Source of the DNA: FCB group bacterium
Lineage (GTDB): Bacteria > Zixibacteria > MSB-5A5 > GN15 > JAAZOE01
Assembly: GCA_024231695.1 (NCBI GenBank)
Contig: JAAEQF010000587.1
Span: forward strand, 28,744-92,743
Reading direction: 5' to 3'
Length of the DNA stretch: 64,000 bases
Part shown: positions 41,070-48,684 of the stretch, piece by piece
Numbering within the stretch: position 1 is the first letter of the stretch
How the letters are laid out: each line of letters opens with the position of its first letter
The notes under the pieces: model-generated
Told to the model about the DNA's origin: nothing
What the model saw: only the letters and a program-made list of their open reading frames with translations
Database searches by the model: none
Program-made: the position numbers and the translations under genes

Positions 41070-41558
41070 ATGAAAACGAACATCCATGGAATGCAAGTCA
41101 ACATGACATGCACAAACGATGATGGCGACATTTTTTCTGTTACGGAACATTTTGTAGCAAGTGAAAATCGTAAGTTTTATGCTATTGGGAAAGGTTACGA
41201 AGGTAGCTTTGCAACCTACCCTGTTCCCAGCGAATTAACCCGTTTAGATGAGGCAATTGCATGGTTTAAACGCGTTGGTGAAGGTAAAGTCATAGCGTGG
41301 CAAAAAGCCCGTAAAGACAACCCAGTGTTGAGTTTTGAAGATTTTAAAAATTCAGAGGCAGAGGATACTTCAGAACATGTCGAAGTCAAACTCGTCACCG
41401 AAAATCAACGGTTTGTCGATATAATTAAGATCCCTCGGTTTTATGCCCCTCCAAAGATTATACTGTGGAAAGACCGTTCTTTCATTTTTGCAGAAGAAGA
41501 GCCTTATGGCGGCTACAAAATTTACGCAGAGGTTTTCGCCCATAATGCGGTTGAATAA
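41070..41558 (+). CDS. hypothetical protein, C-terminal domain shared with the 42597 gene (162 aa)
   Basis: AAGGAGG precedes ATG 41070. The C-terminal 60 residues (VEVKLVTENQRFVDIIKIPR ...) align with the N-terminal domain of the product at 42597. The N-terminal domain (about 1-95) is unique. Function unknown. Confidence 0.65.
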   Translation: MKTNIHGMQVNMTCTNDDGDIFSVTEHFVASENRKFYAIGKGYEGSFATYPVPSELTRLDEAIAWFKRVGEGKVIAWQKARKDNPVLSFEDFKNSEAEDTSEHVEVKLVTENQRFVDIIKIPRFYAPPKIILWKDRSFIFAEEEPYGGYKIYAEVFAHNAVE

Positions 41559-41569
41559 GGAGTCTAAAA

Positions 41570-41620
41570 ATGGGCGATAGAAAACTTTCGTTTGATGAAC
41601 ATTTTCATAAGAAAGGATGA
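41570..41620 (+). CDS. candidate microprotein (16 aa)
   Basis: ATG 41570 has an AAGGAG site nine bases upstream; the ORF encodes MGDRKLSFDEHFHKKG and stops. The next gene's ribosome site lies in its last codons, so it may act as a translated leader. Confidence 0.4.
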   Translation: MGDRKLSFDEHFHKKG

Positions 41621-41623
41621 ACA

Positions 41624-41974
41624 GTGAGCGAAATAGAAATCAAAATGGTTAAAAAAATCAGAGAGGATTTGGGTATGACCCACCTCGTTATATTTGGCGT
41701 CGACTTAGACGGCGTGCAACACGTCGCAACCCACGGGAGATCAAAATTAAATGCGGTGCACGCAGCAAAAATGGGGGACGATTTGAAAAAAGCTTTGGGG
41801 TGGCCGCCCAGTAAACCGTCAACGCCCACAGAAAGAATTTGCGGGTATTGTGATTATGTCAGTGATTCGGTATCCGGGTCAGGATCACATTGGTATCAAT
41901 GTATGTTTGAGCGAAAGCCGGTCTCCGTCGAATTTTACAGAGTGGCGTGCGGCGAGTTCGTTCCAAAATATTAG
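41624..41974 (+). CDS. hypothetical protein with zinc motif (116 aa)
   Basis: A GTG start follows GAAAGGATGAACA. The N-terminal half is alpha/beta (THLVIFGVDLDGVQHVATHG) and CGYCDYVS plus later cysteines could bind zinc. Function unknown. Confidence 0.6.
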   Translation: MSEIEIKMVKKIREDLGMTHLVIFGVDLDGVQHVATHGRSKLNAVHAAKMGDDLKKALGWPPSKPSTPTERICGYCDYVSDSVSGSGSHWYQCMFERKPVSVEFYRVACGEFVPKY

Positions 41975-41991
41975 GGTTATAGGGGTAATGT

Positions 41992-42546
41992 ATGACAATA
42001 TGTAACGCATTTGCGATTGATGAACTGCAACTTAGAATAATATATTCCATAATTGTTGCTGGCAAAAGTGCCTCATTTGCAAAGAAGGCTATTCACCGTC
42101 TTTTTCCCGTAGAAACAGGCGAAACACCGTTTGAAGTTATCCGTTCTTTTGTCCGTTCAGGTCATCTAAGGAGTCATCTAGAGTCGTCACGAACTGGGAA
42201 TTATACCAAAATTGAACGTGCGCTTGAGGAACTTTCAACGTCTGAAATCGATTTGGCGACATGCACGGTTGATGAACTTGAGGCTGTCCATGGTATCGGC
42301 CCCAAAACAGCTCGTTTCTTTATATTGTGGACACGGCCAGATTCTCGCTATGCTGCACTTGATGTGCACATTTTAAGATGGCTTAGGAAACAAGGTTATG
42401 ATGTACCAAAATCAACACCGAGTGGTAAAAAATATGCAGAGATAGAAAAATTGTTTTTGTCCTTGGCCGACAGGATCGGAATGAAACCGTCAGAACTTGA
42501 CGCAAAGATTTGGGCGGACAGCTCACAAAAACGAAGAACAACGTAA
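41992..42546 (+). CDS. HhH-GPD-type DNA glycosylase-like protein (184 aa)
   Basis: The core motif LEAVHGIGPKTARFFILW is a helix-hairpin-helix with Lys. The following RYAALDVHILRWLRKQG gives the catalytic Asp of HhH-GPD glycosylases. The order and spacing fit the AGOG/OGG-like branch. Such enzymes remove damaged bases. The protein is small and lacks the FeS cluster of MutY/EndoIII. No AP endonuclease partner is visible. The phage may use it for DNA repair. Confidence 0.7.
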   Translation: MTICNAFAIDELQLRIIYSIIVAGKSASFAKKAIHRLFPVETGETPFEVIRSFVRSGHLRSHLESSRTGNYTKIERALEELSTSEIDLATCTVDELEAVHGIGPKTARFFILWTRPDSRYAALDVHILRWLRKQGYDVPKSTPSGKKYAEIEKLFLSLADRIGMKPSELDAKIWADSSQKRRTT

Positions 42547-42596
42547 AATAATAGGGATGTGCGAAGAATGCCGCACAGCGTAAGAAAGGAATAAAA

Positions 42597-43154
42597 ATGC
42601 AAAACGAAATTAAAAATCCAATTGGTTTAGAGGTTGAGGCCGACACGGGAGACGTGGAGGTTGAACTCGTCACTGCCCAAAACAAAAAAATTACGAGGGT
42701 GGATGTTCCTCCGTTTATCGACATGCCCCATGTGGTCGTATGGGGAGATCGTTTTTTTCGACTCACCGACGACGAGACAGATGACGGTTGCTACGTTTAC
42801 ATGGAGTGTTTTGCCTACGTAGTTACGAGTGCAATGGCGGATTTTGATAGATCCAAAGTGGCAAGATGGAAAACCAAAAAAGACGTCGTTTATGGTGAAA
42901 GAACTACGGGTGGACAAGATCACGGCGACAAAAAGAAACTGGAATGCCTACATTGCGGGAAGACTTACAATGGTGGCGAATACAGGCCAGCGACGATCAC
43001 AGTTTTGAGCGAAACGTTCTACGATAGAGACGGAAACGCTTTAGCGACTAATAGAATCAATAGCGAGCCGGAAACTATTGAGGCGTGCCCCCATGAAGGA
43101 TGCGACGGCTCCGTATTTGCTGACGGAATGCCAGTGGAAAACAAACAAGAATAA
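42597..43154 (+). CDS. hypothetical protein with paralogous N-domain and zinc ribbon (185 aa)
   Basis: Residues about 18-78 (VEVELVTAQNKKITRVDVPP ...) are paralogous to the C-terminus of the 41070 product. Residues about 113-180 form a zinc ribbon (CLHCGKTY, then CPHEGC). GAAAGG precedes the ATG. The shared domain suggests domain shuffling in this belt. Confidence 0.65.
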   Translation: MQNEIKNPIGLEVEADTGDVEVELVTAQNKKITRVDVPPFIDMPHVVVWGDRFFRLTDDETDDGCYVYMECFAYVVTSAMADFDRSKVARWKTKKDVVYGERTTGGQDHGDKKKLECLHCGKTYNGGEYRPATITVLSETFYDRDGNALATNRINSEPETIEACPHEGCDGSVFADGMPVENKQE

Positions 43155-43215
43155 ACAACACAAAAAATTAAAAAATTAGTAGGGGAACAGTATTCATGAC
43201 AAAGAGCAGCTTTTG

Positions 43216-43428
43216 ATGAAACTTACAGATGAGGAGGACGAGGCGGATCTCGTCGAGATTGTCGATTATATTTGGGAGAATGACTACGCTCATGATTATA
43301 ACAATTCGCCAGTCAACAACGCTCCATTATGTGGACGATGTGGACAACCACCGGGAAAACACAATTGGGATTGTTCTAGGAGAAAAATGTTCGCACTCAG
43401 AAAGGCGCTGCACAAGGCTGCCAAATAG
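43216..43428 (+). CDS. small zinc-binding protein (70 aa)
   Basis: An acidic N-terminus precedes CGRCGQPPGKHNWDC, a compact CX2CX8-10C motif. The start (43216 or 43213) is not decided by a strong site. Function unknown. Confidence 0.5.
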   Translation: MKLTDEEDEADLVEIVDYIWENDYAHDYNNSPVNNAPLCGRCGQPPGKHNWDCSRRKMFALRKALHKAAK

Positions 43429-43436
43429 GAGGATAA

Positions 43437-43502
43437 GTGAAACGTAAGATCACAGAGCCAGGCTTGGACAAGAACCGACGAAGTGAAAAGGACACAAAAT
43501 AA
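43437..43502 (+). CDS. candidate microprotein (21 aa)
   Basis: AGGAGG lies seven bases before GTG 43437, and the TAA overlaps the next ATG (TAATG). It encodes a basic peptide MKRKITEPGLDKNRRSEKDTK. The strong site and coupling support translation. Confidence 0.45.
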   Translation: MKRKITEPGLDKNRRSEKDTK

Positions 43503-43690
43503 TGAAAGCTATAGACCCTATTGGGAAAACAGTTTCAGTAACGATTATATCTCAAGACAATCTACCACCCGATTTGCGGATATTTGCTGAAATTGTGGAA
43601 ATAGAAGGTGATGTCCTACTAGCAGAGGGGGATATTAATCTGGATAATTTTACAATAGTTGAAAAAAACGGAATAAATGGGACACCCTAA
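43502..43690 (+). CDS. hypothetical protein (62 aa)
   Basis: ATG overlaps the microprotein stop. Short beta-rich acidic protein. It overlaps the following Cys-rich gene by 14 bases. Confidence 0.55.
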   Translation: MKAIDPIGKTVSVTIISQDNLPPDLRIFAEIVEIEGDVLLAEGDINLDNFTIVEKNGINGTP

Positions 43691-43850
43691 AAAATCTTGC
43701 CGTATGTGCGGATTTTACATCCGGGGCGGAGGCAAACAGTATTCAGCTCCTCCAGGCTACGGCGGCTGTCACCGAAAGAAACAGGCGACCCATGCCAATC
43801 AGACCGCGTGCAAGGATGATTTTGAGGAAAATCGACTATCCCGGCGATAG
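43677..43850 (+). CDS. cysteine-rich small protein below the ORF-track limit (57 aa)
   Basis: ATG 43677 to TAG 43850 encodes a 57-residue protein with CRMCGFY, a GGCHRKKQ and a final AC, a zinc-knuckle pattern typical of small phage proteins. It overlaps the preceding gene, consistent with the packing style. It was not in the supplied track because it is shorter than 60 aa. Confidence 0.55.
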   Translation: MGHPKKSCRMCGFYIRGGGKQYSAPPGYGGCHRKKQATHANQTACKDDFEENRLSRR

Positions 43851-43881
43851 CGAAAAAATAAACTAACAATGCAGAAAAGTG

Positions 43882-43910
43882 TTGACGCTACACACAAAGT
43901 GATTTAAGTT
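43882..43910 (+). promoter_or_regulatory. promoter with CACAAAGTG operator (family member 2)
   Basis: TTGACG (43882) and TAAGTT (43905) are 17 bp apart. CACAAAGTG (43893-43901) occupies the same spacer position as the CACAATGTG of the other members. Confidence 0.65.
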
Positions 43911-43945
43911 TGTACAGCGAACGGGGAACAACGAAAGGATTAACC

Positions 43946-44728
43946 ATGAATGATATTTTGACGGAAAAACAAACGGGGGGCCCGTCGGATGGGAGTATAG
44001 AACAAGCTGAGAAAATCGTGTCGCAAATGGATCTCCGACGTTCACTAGAACGACGATTTGCGAGGTTTGAAGAGGTACCCAAAATTTGGGTTCCCCAGGA
44101 AAACAAAGGGGCGAAGTCGACCGGTGGTGTTTTTGGTCACCTGAAGGCCCAAGGCAAGCAAGCTCATACTGAGGCACCAGAAAAAAGATGCACATGGAAG
44201 TGGTTTGCAAAAGAAGTTCTCCCAGAAGCTATAGGTATTGACGTTGAACTTTGTCATTATTTTCGCAGTAATTTTTCGGCGTTGGTTACATCGGCACATG
44301 ACGACTCACCGTGTATTTTTCAATGGAAGAATAATTTTTCTCATTATCTTTATCACGGAGGGAGTACCCCCGACGATTGGAATTTGCATGAAAATACCGC
44401 CAAGGTTACCGGTATTTCACTGCCAGTGCACAAGTGGGAAGGTGCTATTTATAATGGTAACAACTCGGATTCAGTGCTGTTAATCCTTGAAGGATGTAGG
44501 GATTTACGTTCGAATAGTCTTGCGATTTTTCCGGGAACGTTGATCCCAGAACTTAGAACGGTTCGAAAGGTAATCGAATCGTATTCGAGGAGTAAAAAAA
44601 TAGAGGGGGATGAACAAGCGACGGCTTGCGGTCTCATGATTTCTCAATCTTCCCAAAATGCGGGGACCAAACTCATAGTGACGACAAAAACGGGTGTCGC
44701 AATATTCTCGATCGATTTGTGGGAATAG
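43946..44728 (+). CDS. conserved phage protein of unknown function (260 aa)
   Basis: GAAAGGATTAACC precedes ATG 43946. Characteristic segments are SALVTSAHDDSPCIFQWKN, YLYHGGSTPDDWNLH, LLILEGCRDLRSNSLAIFP and a terminal FSIDLWE. These match a conserved phage protein pattern I recall without a known function. It has its own operator-bearing promoter, marking it as a regulated gene. Confidence 0.65.
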   Translation: MNDILTEKQTGGPSDGSIEQAEKIVSQMDLRRSLERRFARFEEVPKIWVPQENKGAKSTGGVFGHLKAQGKQAHTEAPEKRCTWKWFAKEVLPEAIGIDVELCHYFRSNFSALVTSAHDDSPCIFQWKNNFSHYLYHGGSTPDDWNLHENTAKVTGISLPVHKWEGAIYNGNNSDSVLLILEGCRDLRSNSLAIFPGTLIPELRTVRKVIESYSRSKKIEGDEQATACGLMISQSSQNAGTKLIVTTKTGVAIFSIDLWE

Positions 44729-44777
44729 ATTAGAGTGAATGGAAGGATAATGATTAAATAGAAACTGGAGGTAAAGA

Positions 44778-45245
44778 GTGCTATTTTATGATTTCCACTG
44801 GGCCGTGTTATTAATATTCATCCCAGCGTATTATTATCAACTGTTCGTCCACGAGTATAGTCATGCATTCGTGGCGAAGGCGTTGTATTATCAAGACGTC
44901 AAAATAAAGATATATGCCTGGCCTAAAAAGTGGGATGGTACGCTGATGATGTCTTATTTTTCTTATAGAAAAGAATCTTTTAAGGGCTGTATCAAAGGGG
45001 AACCACAAGTAGTACAGACGCTGATACATCCAGATGAATATCTTATGTGGATCGCGCCGTTTGGGGCTGCCTTTATACTATCGATCTTATCCGGGATTTG
45101 TTTTATTTTTATATCGTGGGCATTTATGCCGGTCGTAGTGGTCGCAGCGGTTGATGCCCTATGGTTTTGGAAAGGGTATTTTTTCGGTTCAGAGTTCCAT
45201 GACGGGGCCAGATACCGATCACGAATAAGGAGACGAAATGGTTAA
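44778..45245 (+). CDS. membrane HEYSH metallopeptidase-like protein (155 aa)
   Basis: GGAGG precedes GTG 44778. The first membrane helix contains FVHEYSHAFVAKAL, an HExxH motif in the form usual for M50 (site-2-type) peptidases. One or two more hydrophobic helices follow (about 90-130). A C-terminal aspartate (EFHDGARYR) could be the third ligand. It is smaller than classic M50 proteases. Intramembrane proteolysis is inference. Confidence 0.55.
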   Translation: MLFYDFHWAVLLIFIPAYYYQLFVHEYSHAFVAKALYYQDVKIKIYAWPKKWDGTLMMSYFSYRKESFKGCIKGEPQVVQTLIHPDEYLMWIAPFGAAFILSILSGICFIFISWAFMPVVVVAAVDALWFWKGYFFGSEFHDGARYRSRIRRRNG

Positions 45246-45480
45246 AAAATCAGTAAAAGACTATGTGGAATTCCACGAGGTGGAGGTTATCGATGTTGTC
45301 AAAAATAAAGGCATCGAGACAGGGATCAAAATTAAAATCAATCCAAACGGGCTGATCGCAACAGTCCCCTACAGCGCGATCCACAAAAAAACCAAGGTGA
45401 AAAAAATTGGTGACAAGGGTGAGTTTTTTGTGACGCTAGAATTTGCGGAGAAAAAGGGGTGGAATAAAGCAAAGAGTTAG
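45238..45480 (+). CDS. small beta-barrel-like protein, paralogue of 45808 gene (80 aa)
   Basis: It overlaps the peptidase-like gene. The C-terminal half (YSAIHKKTKVKKIGDKGEFF ... EKKGW) aligns with the product at 45808. Function unknown. Confidence 0.6.
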   Translation: MVKKSVKDYVEFHEVEVIDVVKNKGIETGIKIKINPNGLIATVPYSAIHKKTKVKKIGDKGEFFVTLEFAEKKGWNKAKS

Positions 45481-45571
45481 ACAATTCTTCACCTCCGTCC
45501 GCGAAATAAACAAGAAATAAAAGGGGCAGCTACATTATAATAACAGCAGAGCTGAAAGGACATAACACATT

Positions 45572-45802
45572 ATGCCAATGATAGATAAAAAAGAATCAAA
45601 GAAATGGGGAAAGTATCGCCCAAACTGTTTTGTTTGCGGACAATTTGTTGGTATCGGAGGATATTTTGAATTGGATTATGGTATCGACGGTTATGGAGGC
45701 CCTACTACAGTCGATCTTGTTCTTTGCAAAAAACATAACAATTATAAAGACGATGATATTTCTGACATCGTAGAACCCGGCAAACCGCTGGCGAGTTGGT
45801 GA
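45572..45802 (+). CDS. small zinc-knuckle protein (76 aa)
   Basis: CFVCGQF and a final CKKH give four potential zinc ligands. GAAAGGAC precedes the ATG. A TATAAT (45536) lies upstream without a good -35, so a promoter is uncertain. Confidence 0.55.
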   Translation: MPMIDKKESKKWGKYRPNCFVCGQFVGIGGYFELDYGIDGYGGPTTVDLVLCKKHNNYKDDDISDIVEPGKPLASW

Positions 45803-45807
45803 TCGGC

Positions 45808-46032
45808 ATGTCTGGAAGTTACGTTGAATTTAACAACGCAAATTGCGTACACCAAACAAAAACGTCGATGGGGGAGATTAAAGCTATCCGTGTTATGTGC
45901 GAAGAAATAGGAGGGTTGCAGTGGATTCCGTTTTTTGCGATTCACACGGATTCACCTGTCTGGCACCTTGGCGACACGGGAAAACTCATAGTCAGTTATA
46001 AATTCGCCAGCGATCAGGGGTGGGTGAAATGA
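45808..46032 (+). CDS. small protein, paralogue of 45238 gene (74 aa)
   Basis: The stretch FFAIHTDSPVWHLGDTGKLI and the ending DQGW mirror the 45238 product. The start is taken at ATG 45808; a GTG at 45799 is possible. The duplicates flank one gene. Confidence 0.55.
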   Translation: MSGSYVEFNNANCVHQTKTSMGEIKAIRVMCEEIGGLQWIPFFAIHTDSPVWHLGDTGKLIVSYKFASDQGWVK

Positions 46033-46055
46033 GAATCCACAAAAGATGATGAATA

Positions 46056-46403
46056 ATGCAAAAAGTAAATAGAAAAGACCCTGTTTTTTTGAGGTGGGCA
46101 AAACGGCGGGGTGGGGCATGCTGTCTATGCCGGGCTCTACATGGTGAATCTACTCCGGCGGCTGAGAATCACCACTTTGGTGAGGGCGGCATGGGAATCC
46201 GTGGAAAAGATCACATGTTGGCCCGTCTATGTAGAAAACATCATGAGGCATATCAGGGGAAATATAGAAGCTGGTTTGTAAGGAATAACCAGTTAGAAGT
46301 GTGGACCGCATTTCTCGAAGATGGGCTCAATCTACTCTCTGATTTTCGTTTCGAAACGATGGGTAAAACCCAGAAAACCACGGATGACGAAGATGTCTTC
46401 TAA
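46056..46403 (+). CDS. HNH-type (DUF968-like) nuclease candidate (115 aa)
   Basis: CCLCRA, AENHHFGEGGMGIRGKDHM and LCRKHHEAY correspond to the Cys and His ligands and ββα-metal core of HNH endonucleases of the DUF968/recombination type. A phage role in DNA recombination is likely. It overlaps the next gene. Confidence 0.7.
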   Translation: MQKVNRKDPVFLRWAKRRGGACCLCRALHGESTPAAENHHFGEGGMGIRGKDHMLARLCRKHHEAYQGKYRSWFVRNNQLEVWTAFLEDGLNLLSDFRFETMGKTQKTTDDEDVF

Positions 46404-46668
46404 AAATGAAGAATGTTGCAGAGATGAACTATTTATGAGGTTGATTGAATATGGGGTTGATGGGTTGCCCGATTTCGAAATCAACGACGAAATTGAGTTT
46501 TTTTTGGACTGGGCCCGGCGCCGTGAAGAACAGGTAGCAGGGTGGTTGGCTGAGACGCTGAATGCCGTCGCAACTGGTGAGTTCGAAAATACTGACGAGA
46601 TTCAGAGATTTGCGTCAAGGATGCTCACGCGTTACCGTGGAAAAGAGGTGAAAGTTGCCAAGACGTAA
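46393..46668 (+). CDS. hypothetical helical protein (91 aa)
   Basis: ATG 46393 gives the shortest sensible start; ATG 46384 is possible. The acidic helical protein has a EFFLDWARRREEQ stretch. It lies between two nuclease genes and overlaps both. Function unknown. Confidence 0.55.
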   Translation: MSSKNEECCRDELFMRLIEYGVDGLPDFEINDEIEFFLDWARRREEQVAGWLAETLNAVATGEFENTDEIQRFASRMLTRYRGKEVKVAKT

Positions 46669-47110
46669 CCAGGTTGAAGAACAATTCCACATCCAATTTA
46701 TTGATTGGTGTTTTGCCAACGCTGGCCGCTGGCCGGATGCCTCCATCGAAGTTCCAAGGCGGATTAGAGCTGGTCGTGGGACCATCGAAGTTAGGGCAAA
46801 GACCTTAGCTTTTTTTCATCCTCCGAACGGGGGCGCACGTGACGCGGTGACAGGCTCAATAATGCATAAAATGGGGGTTCGGCGTGGAGTTTTTGATCTA
46901 TGGCTGCCGGTGCCAAACAAAAAATATATTGGGCTCGCTTTAGAACTCAAAGCCCCCCAAAAATATATGTCAAAGGAACAGAAAAACTGGAGTAATTTTC
47001 TGGAACTCATGGGGTGGAGGGTTGAGGTCTGCCGTTCTTTGGCGGAATGTATAGACGTTACCACCACATATCTAAATTCAAGGGAAAAATGTGGTATTGT
47101 TAAAGACTAA
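46655..47110 (+). CDS. VRR-NUC domain nuclease (151 aa)
   Basis: A TTG start follows AAGAGGTGAAAG. HPPNGGARDAVTGSIMHKMG, GVFDLWLPVPNKKYIGLALELK and then SKEQKNWSNFLELMGW are the classic VRR-NUC order, with Asp and ELK supplying the PD-(D/E)XK catalytic site. Phage VRR-NUC proteins resolve or nick branched DNA. It ends the accessory belt before the lysis genes. Confidence 0.8.
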   Translation: MPRRNQVEEQFHIQFIDWCFANAGRWPDASIEVPRRIRAGRGTIEVRAKTLAFFHPPNGGARDAVTGSIMHKMGVRRGVFDLWLPVPNKKYIGLALELKAPQKYMSKEQKNWSNFLELMGWRVEVCRSLAECIDVTTTYLNSREKCGIVKD

Positions 47111-47143
47111 ATTGCTTTAAACAGCTTCAACGAAAGGCAAAAA

Positions 47144-47512
47144 ATGGATGAAATTATCAACCAAGCAATGCAGGATAGTTCTATTGTTCAAATATTCACA
47201 AGCTTAAATACGTGGCTTGTTTGTTTGGCGACAGGTACTCTCTTGTGGGCGGTTCAGCAGATTGTGTCGGAATCATTCGTAAATAAAGCGTGGTGGAAAA
47301 AAATCATGAAAATTTCACCGCTAGTGGTAGGTGCACTTTTGGCACTCATACCTGATTTGAACCCGGTTTCCGGCAACCTAACGCACAGCGCTATTGTGGG
47401 GTTTATCGTTGGTTCACTTGCTCAATCTGCTTATGACCTACTTCGAGAGTATGGACCAGATAGAATGAGACAGCTACTCGGTGCCAGAGCGAAGCGGAAC
47501 GGGAACGGGTAA
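47144..47512 (+). CDS. holin-like membrane protein (122 aa)
   Basis: GAAAGG precedes the ATG. Two to three hydrophobic helices (about 22-45, 58-78 and 85-105), a small size and a charged C-terminus match holin topology. It begins a cluster of membrane proteins, although the amidase is 13 kb away. Family not identified. Confidence 0.5.
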   Translation: MDEIINQAMQDSSIVQIFTSLNTWLVCLATGTLLWAVQQIVSESFVNKAWWKKIMKISPLVVGALLALIPDLNPVSGNLTHSAIVGFIVGSLAQSAYDLLREYGPDRMRQLLGARAKRNGNG

Positions 47513-47516
47513 ACTT

Positions 47517-47840
47517 ATGAACTGGTTTCTCGTTGCCATTGTTGGAGCAGTTTTAGTTATTGCCGTTCTTATTTTCTTGGTGTTTAGACGGAAAGAAACA
47601 CCGGCCGCCGGCGGGGTGGATGAGGTGACCAATGGGGATGGTCATGTAGAAGCATATTTGAAAAAACAGGAGGAAACTGCCGATAAGGTGATCGACTCGT
47701 CCAAAAAAAAAATAACTAAGATTGAAGATGAGGCCGCTCATGTTGTCGGCCAAAGAAAGGAGGATCATGATGCGATTTCTGGCGCTACTAATTGGAATGA
47801 TCTTAATGACATTGCCAAAGATATCGAAAACAGACGATAA
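47517..47840 (+). CDS. membrane-anchored helical protein, i-spanin-like (107 aa)
   Basis: ATG 47517 is used; the ORF-track start lies inside the holin-like gene. An N-terminal anchor (WFLVAIVGAVLVIAVLIFLVF) is followed by a periplasmic-type charged helix. The layout fits an inner-membrane spanin. It overlaps the next gene. Confidence 0.45.
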   Translation: MNWFLVAIVGAVLVIAVLIFLVFRRKETPAAGGVDEVTNGDGHVEAYLKKQEETADKVIDSSKKKITKIEDEAAHVVGQRKEDHDAISGATNWNDLNDIAKDIENRR

Positions 47841-48285
47841 CGCTGGACCTCCTCAAGTCGCCCCCAAAAGCGCGATTGAACAGCTTAGGGTTTGGGAGCC
47901 GCCGGCTGTCGTCTATTCCTTGAGTACCATCGGGCGAAATATAGAACATAATGGCGAGTCTCTACGGTGTTACACCGTTCAAGAGGGTAAGCAAGTACTC
48001 ATGCCAATGTTTGCGGACTACCGGTCGCTGTCCCGTGTCGCGTGGCTTGCCAAGGCGGCAATAGCCGAACATAAAGCGCTGGTTGCGGGGATGAACACAA
48101 AACTGGAGTTGAAAGAAGGAATGATCGCCTTTTACAAAGACGAGTCCGCTCAATGGTACAATGTCGCCCAATTCAAAAAAAAGCGGTTAGAACTCAAGGA
48201 GCGTTGGTCGTGGGTGCCGTGGTCGTTGTTGGTTGCGGGATCGTTCGCCGTTGGAATTGCCGGGATCACAAACGTATCAAAATAA
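47767..48285 (+). CDS. membrane protein overlapping the i-spanin-like gene (172 aa)
   Basis: AGGAGG precedes ATG 47767, inside the 47517 gene. An N-terminal hydrophobic segment and a C-terminal membrane helix (WVPWSLLVAGSFAVGIAGI) flank a soluble region with a helix-rich middle. Nested overlap is typical of spanin pairs, but no lipobox is visible. Role in lysis is inference. Confidence 0.5.
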   Translation: MMRFLALLIGMILMTLPKISKTDDNAGPPQVAPKSAIEQLRVWEPPAVVYSLSTIGRNIEHNGESLRCYTVQEGKQVLMPMFADYRSLSRVAWLAKAAIAEHKALVAGMNTKLELKEGMIAFYKDESAQWYNVAQFKKKRLELKERWSWVPWSLLVAGSFAVGIAGITNVSK

Positions 48286-48412
48286 TATTTTCCCCTTGTC
48301 AGTGAATCATAATAATGCAATATTATCATTGTCCGTCGCATCCTTTCGTCTTTTCGTTCCCCAACGTTTGAGTGTCTGATTGCGGCGGATTTTTTTGTCT
48401 ACACCTCCCATG

Positions 48413-48429
48413 TTTGACAAATAGTCAAA
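48413..48429. promoter_or_regulatory. operator-like inverted repeat
   Basis: TTTGAC and GTCAAA form a perfect inverted repeat separated by AAATA, overlapping a TTGACA hexamer. Confidence 0.4.
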
Positions 48430-48435
48430 TCAGAA

Positions 48436-48463
48436 TTACCATACAAGAAGAAACGGCTATAAT
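48436..48463 (+). promoter_or_regulatory. promoter of the TerS region
   Basis: TTACCA at 48436 and a perfect TATAAT at 48458 are 16 bp apart, upstream of GAGAGGTGAC and ATG 48484. Confidence 0.55.
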
Positions 48464-48483
48464 AGAAACAGAGAGGTGACAAT

Positions 48484-48684
48484 ATGCAAGCCGTGACGAA
48501 AAAAATAAACGGGTTAAAACTACAGGATTTAATACGACTACAACATGATGAGCTAATGATAAAAAATCAGGTTATTGCCAGGATGGAAAATATGTTGGAG
48601 AAACAGGCTAACGCTCTAATCCGTAGCCGTGGAGAATTAACCGTTTGCCGTGCGCAATTGGAAGCATCGGCGCCGGTGGCATAG
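48484..48684 (+). CDS. small coiled-coil protein (66 aa)
   Basis: GAGAGG precedes the ATG. The chain is a single amphipathic helix with a heptad pattern. Its TAG overlaps the following GTG. Function unknown; possible partner of the DNA-packaging protein downstream. Confidence 0.55.
   Translation: MQAVTKKINGLKLQDLIRLQHDELMIKNQVIARMENMLEKQANALIRSRGELTVCRAQLEASAPVA

Noticed and set aside
45536-45541. TATAAT upstream of the 45572 gene
   Set aside because: No acceptable -35 at the right distance.
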